DNA of 5,217 nucleotides. It comes from JAGLHV01 sp023132075 [NCBI: bacterium] (GTDB taxonomy: Bacteria; CBDUZB01; JAGLHV01). The number at the start of each line of letters is the position of its first letter. Within the stretch, counting starts at the first letter, position 1. The translations under genes were made by a program, and so were the position numbers. Below the pieces are notes generated by a model that saw only the letters and a program-made list of their open reading frames with translations, ran no database searches and had not been told where the DNA came from. The stretch covers positions 1 to 5,217 of the forward strand of contig JAGLYT010000122.1 of assembly GCA_023132075.1 (NCBI GenBank). Direction: 5' to 3'. This document shows, piece by piece, positions 5,067 through 5,217 of the stretch.

Positions 5067-5217
5067 ATCATCATTATCACTGCAAATTATTTTTATTTCG
5101 GATATACAGGTATCATTGTATTGCTTGCCTTTATAAACTTCTTTAATCTTAAATTCAAAGCTGACCAAGGAATCATTTATATCTATATATTGCATCTTCA
5201 TAGTATCACTAAATTCC
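5061..5217 (-). CDS. C-terminal end of a NADase-type glycan-binding (discoidin-like) domain protein
   Basis: Only the last 51 residues are in the window; the frame is open through the right edge, so the N-terminus and any catalytic or anchor region are unseen. The visible part reads FSDTMKMQYIDIND, then SFEFKIKEVYKGKQYNDTCISEIKI and an acidic tail (CSDNDDE). The block VYKGxxYxDTCISEI is characteristic of the C-terminal beta-sandwich known as the NADase-type glycan-binding domain, related to discoidin/F5-8C domains. Such domains end extracellular or periplasmic proteins and are thought to bind surface carbohydrates. The domain call rests on this one strong block; the whole protein's role and location are unknown. 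It ends 81 bases before the next gene, with a T-run between. Confidence 0.75.
   Translation of the reverse strand, partial: EFSDTMKMQYIDINDSLVSFEFKIKEVYKGKQYNDTCISEIKIICSDNDDE

Noticed and set aside
1-5217. tRNA, rRNA, CRISPR array, insertion sequence or defence system
   Set aside because: I found no cloverleaf with CCA-side features, no regularly spaced repeats, no transposase or nuclease motifs; the repeats seen are few and irregularly placed.

Overview
The window is a low-GC piece of bacterial chromosome with every credible gene on the minus strand, so transcription runs from high to low coordinates. It holds eight protein-coding genes, two of them cut by the window edges. I see no tRNA, rRNA, CRISPR array, transposase, integrase or phage gene. 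The gene types (a Tat-like AmmeMemoRadiSam radical SAM enzyme, an SPFH/prohibitin protein, a mini GspF-like membrane protein, a NADase-type glycan-binding tail) together with palindromic intergenic repeats suggest an uncultivated anaerobic lineage such as Omnitrophota or a neighbouring candidate phylum. That assignment rests on pattern memory and is tentative.

Layout in the direction of transcription. The right edge (5217-5061) carries the last 51 residues of a protein ending in a discoidin-like, NADase-type glycan-binding domain, followed by an A/T-rich terminator-like stretch. Next is a three-helix membrane protein with an N-terminal Cys cluster (4979-4563), then a 210-base gap without a gene. 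A second block has a short-chain flavodoxin (4352-3885) and a four-helix membrane protein of unknown function (3820-3353), 64 bases apart. A 164-base gap follows, holding a nested inverted repeat. The third block is a small GspF-like membrane protein (3188-2781) and a metallophosphoesterase (2751-2194), 29 bases apart and probably co-transcribed. A weak A/T terminator and a near-consensus sigma-70 promoter separate these from the SPFH/prohibitin gene (2090-1260). A 205-base gap with two repeat copies and a purine-rich tract precedes the radical SAM gene, which runs off the left edge.

The genes do not form one recognisable pathway. Most look like housekeeping or membrane-associated functions. 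The clearest points of interest are the three copies of one palindromic repeat (one inside a roughly 70-base nested hairpin), the degenerate export signal on a cytoplasmic-type radical SAM enzyme, the loss of one metal-binding histidine in the phosphoesterase, and the mini GspF-like protein. I find no convincing new multi-gene system here.
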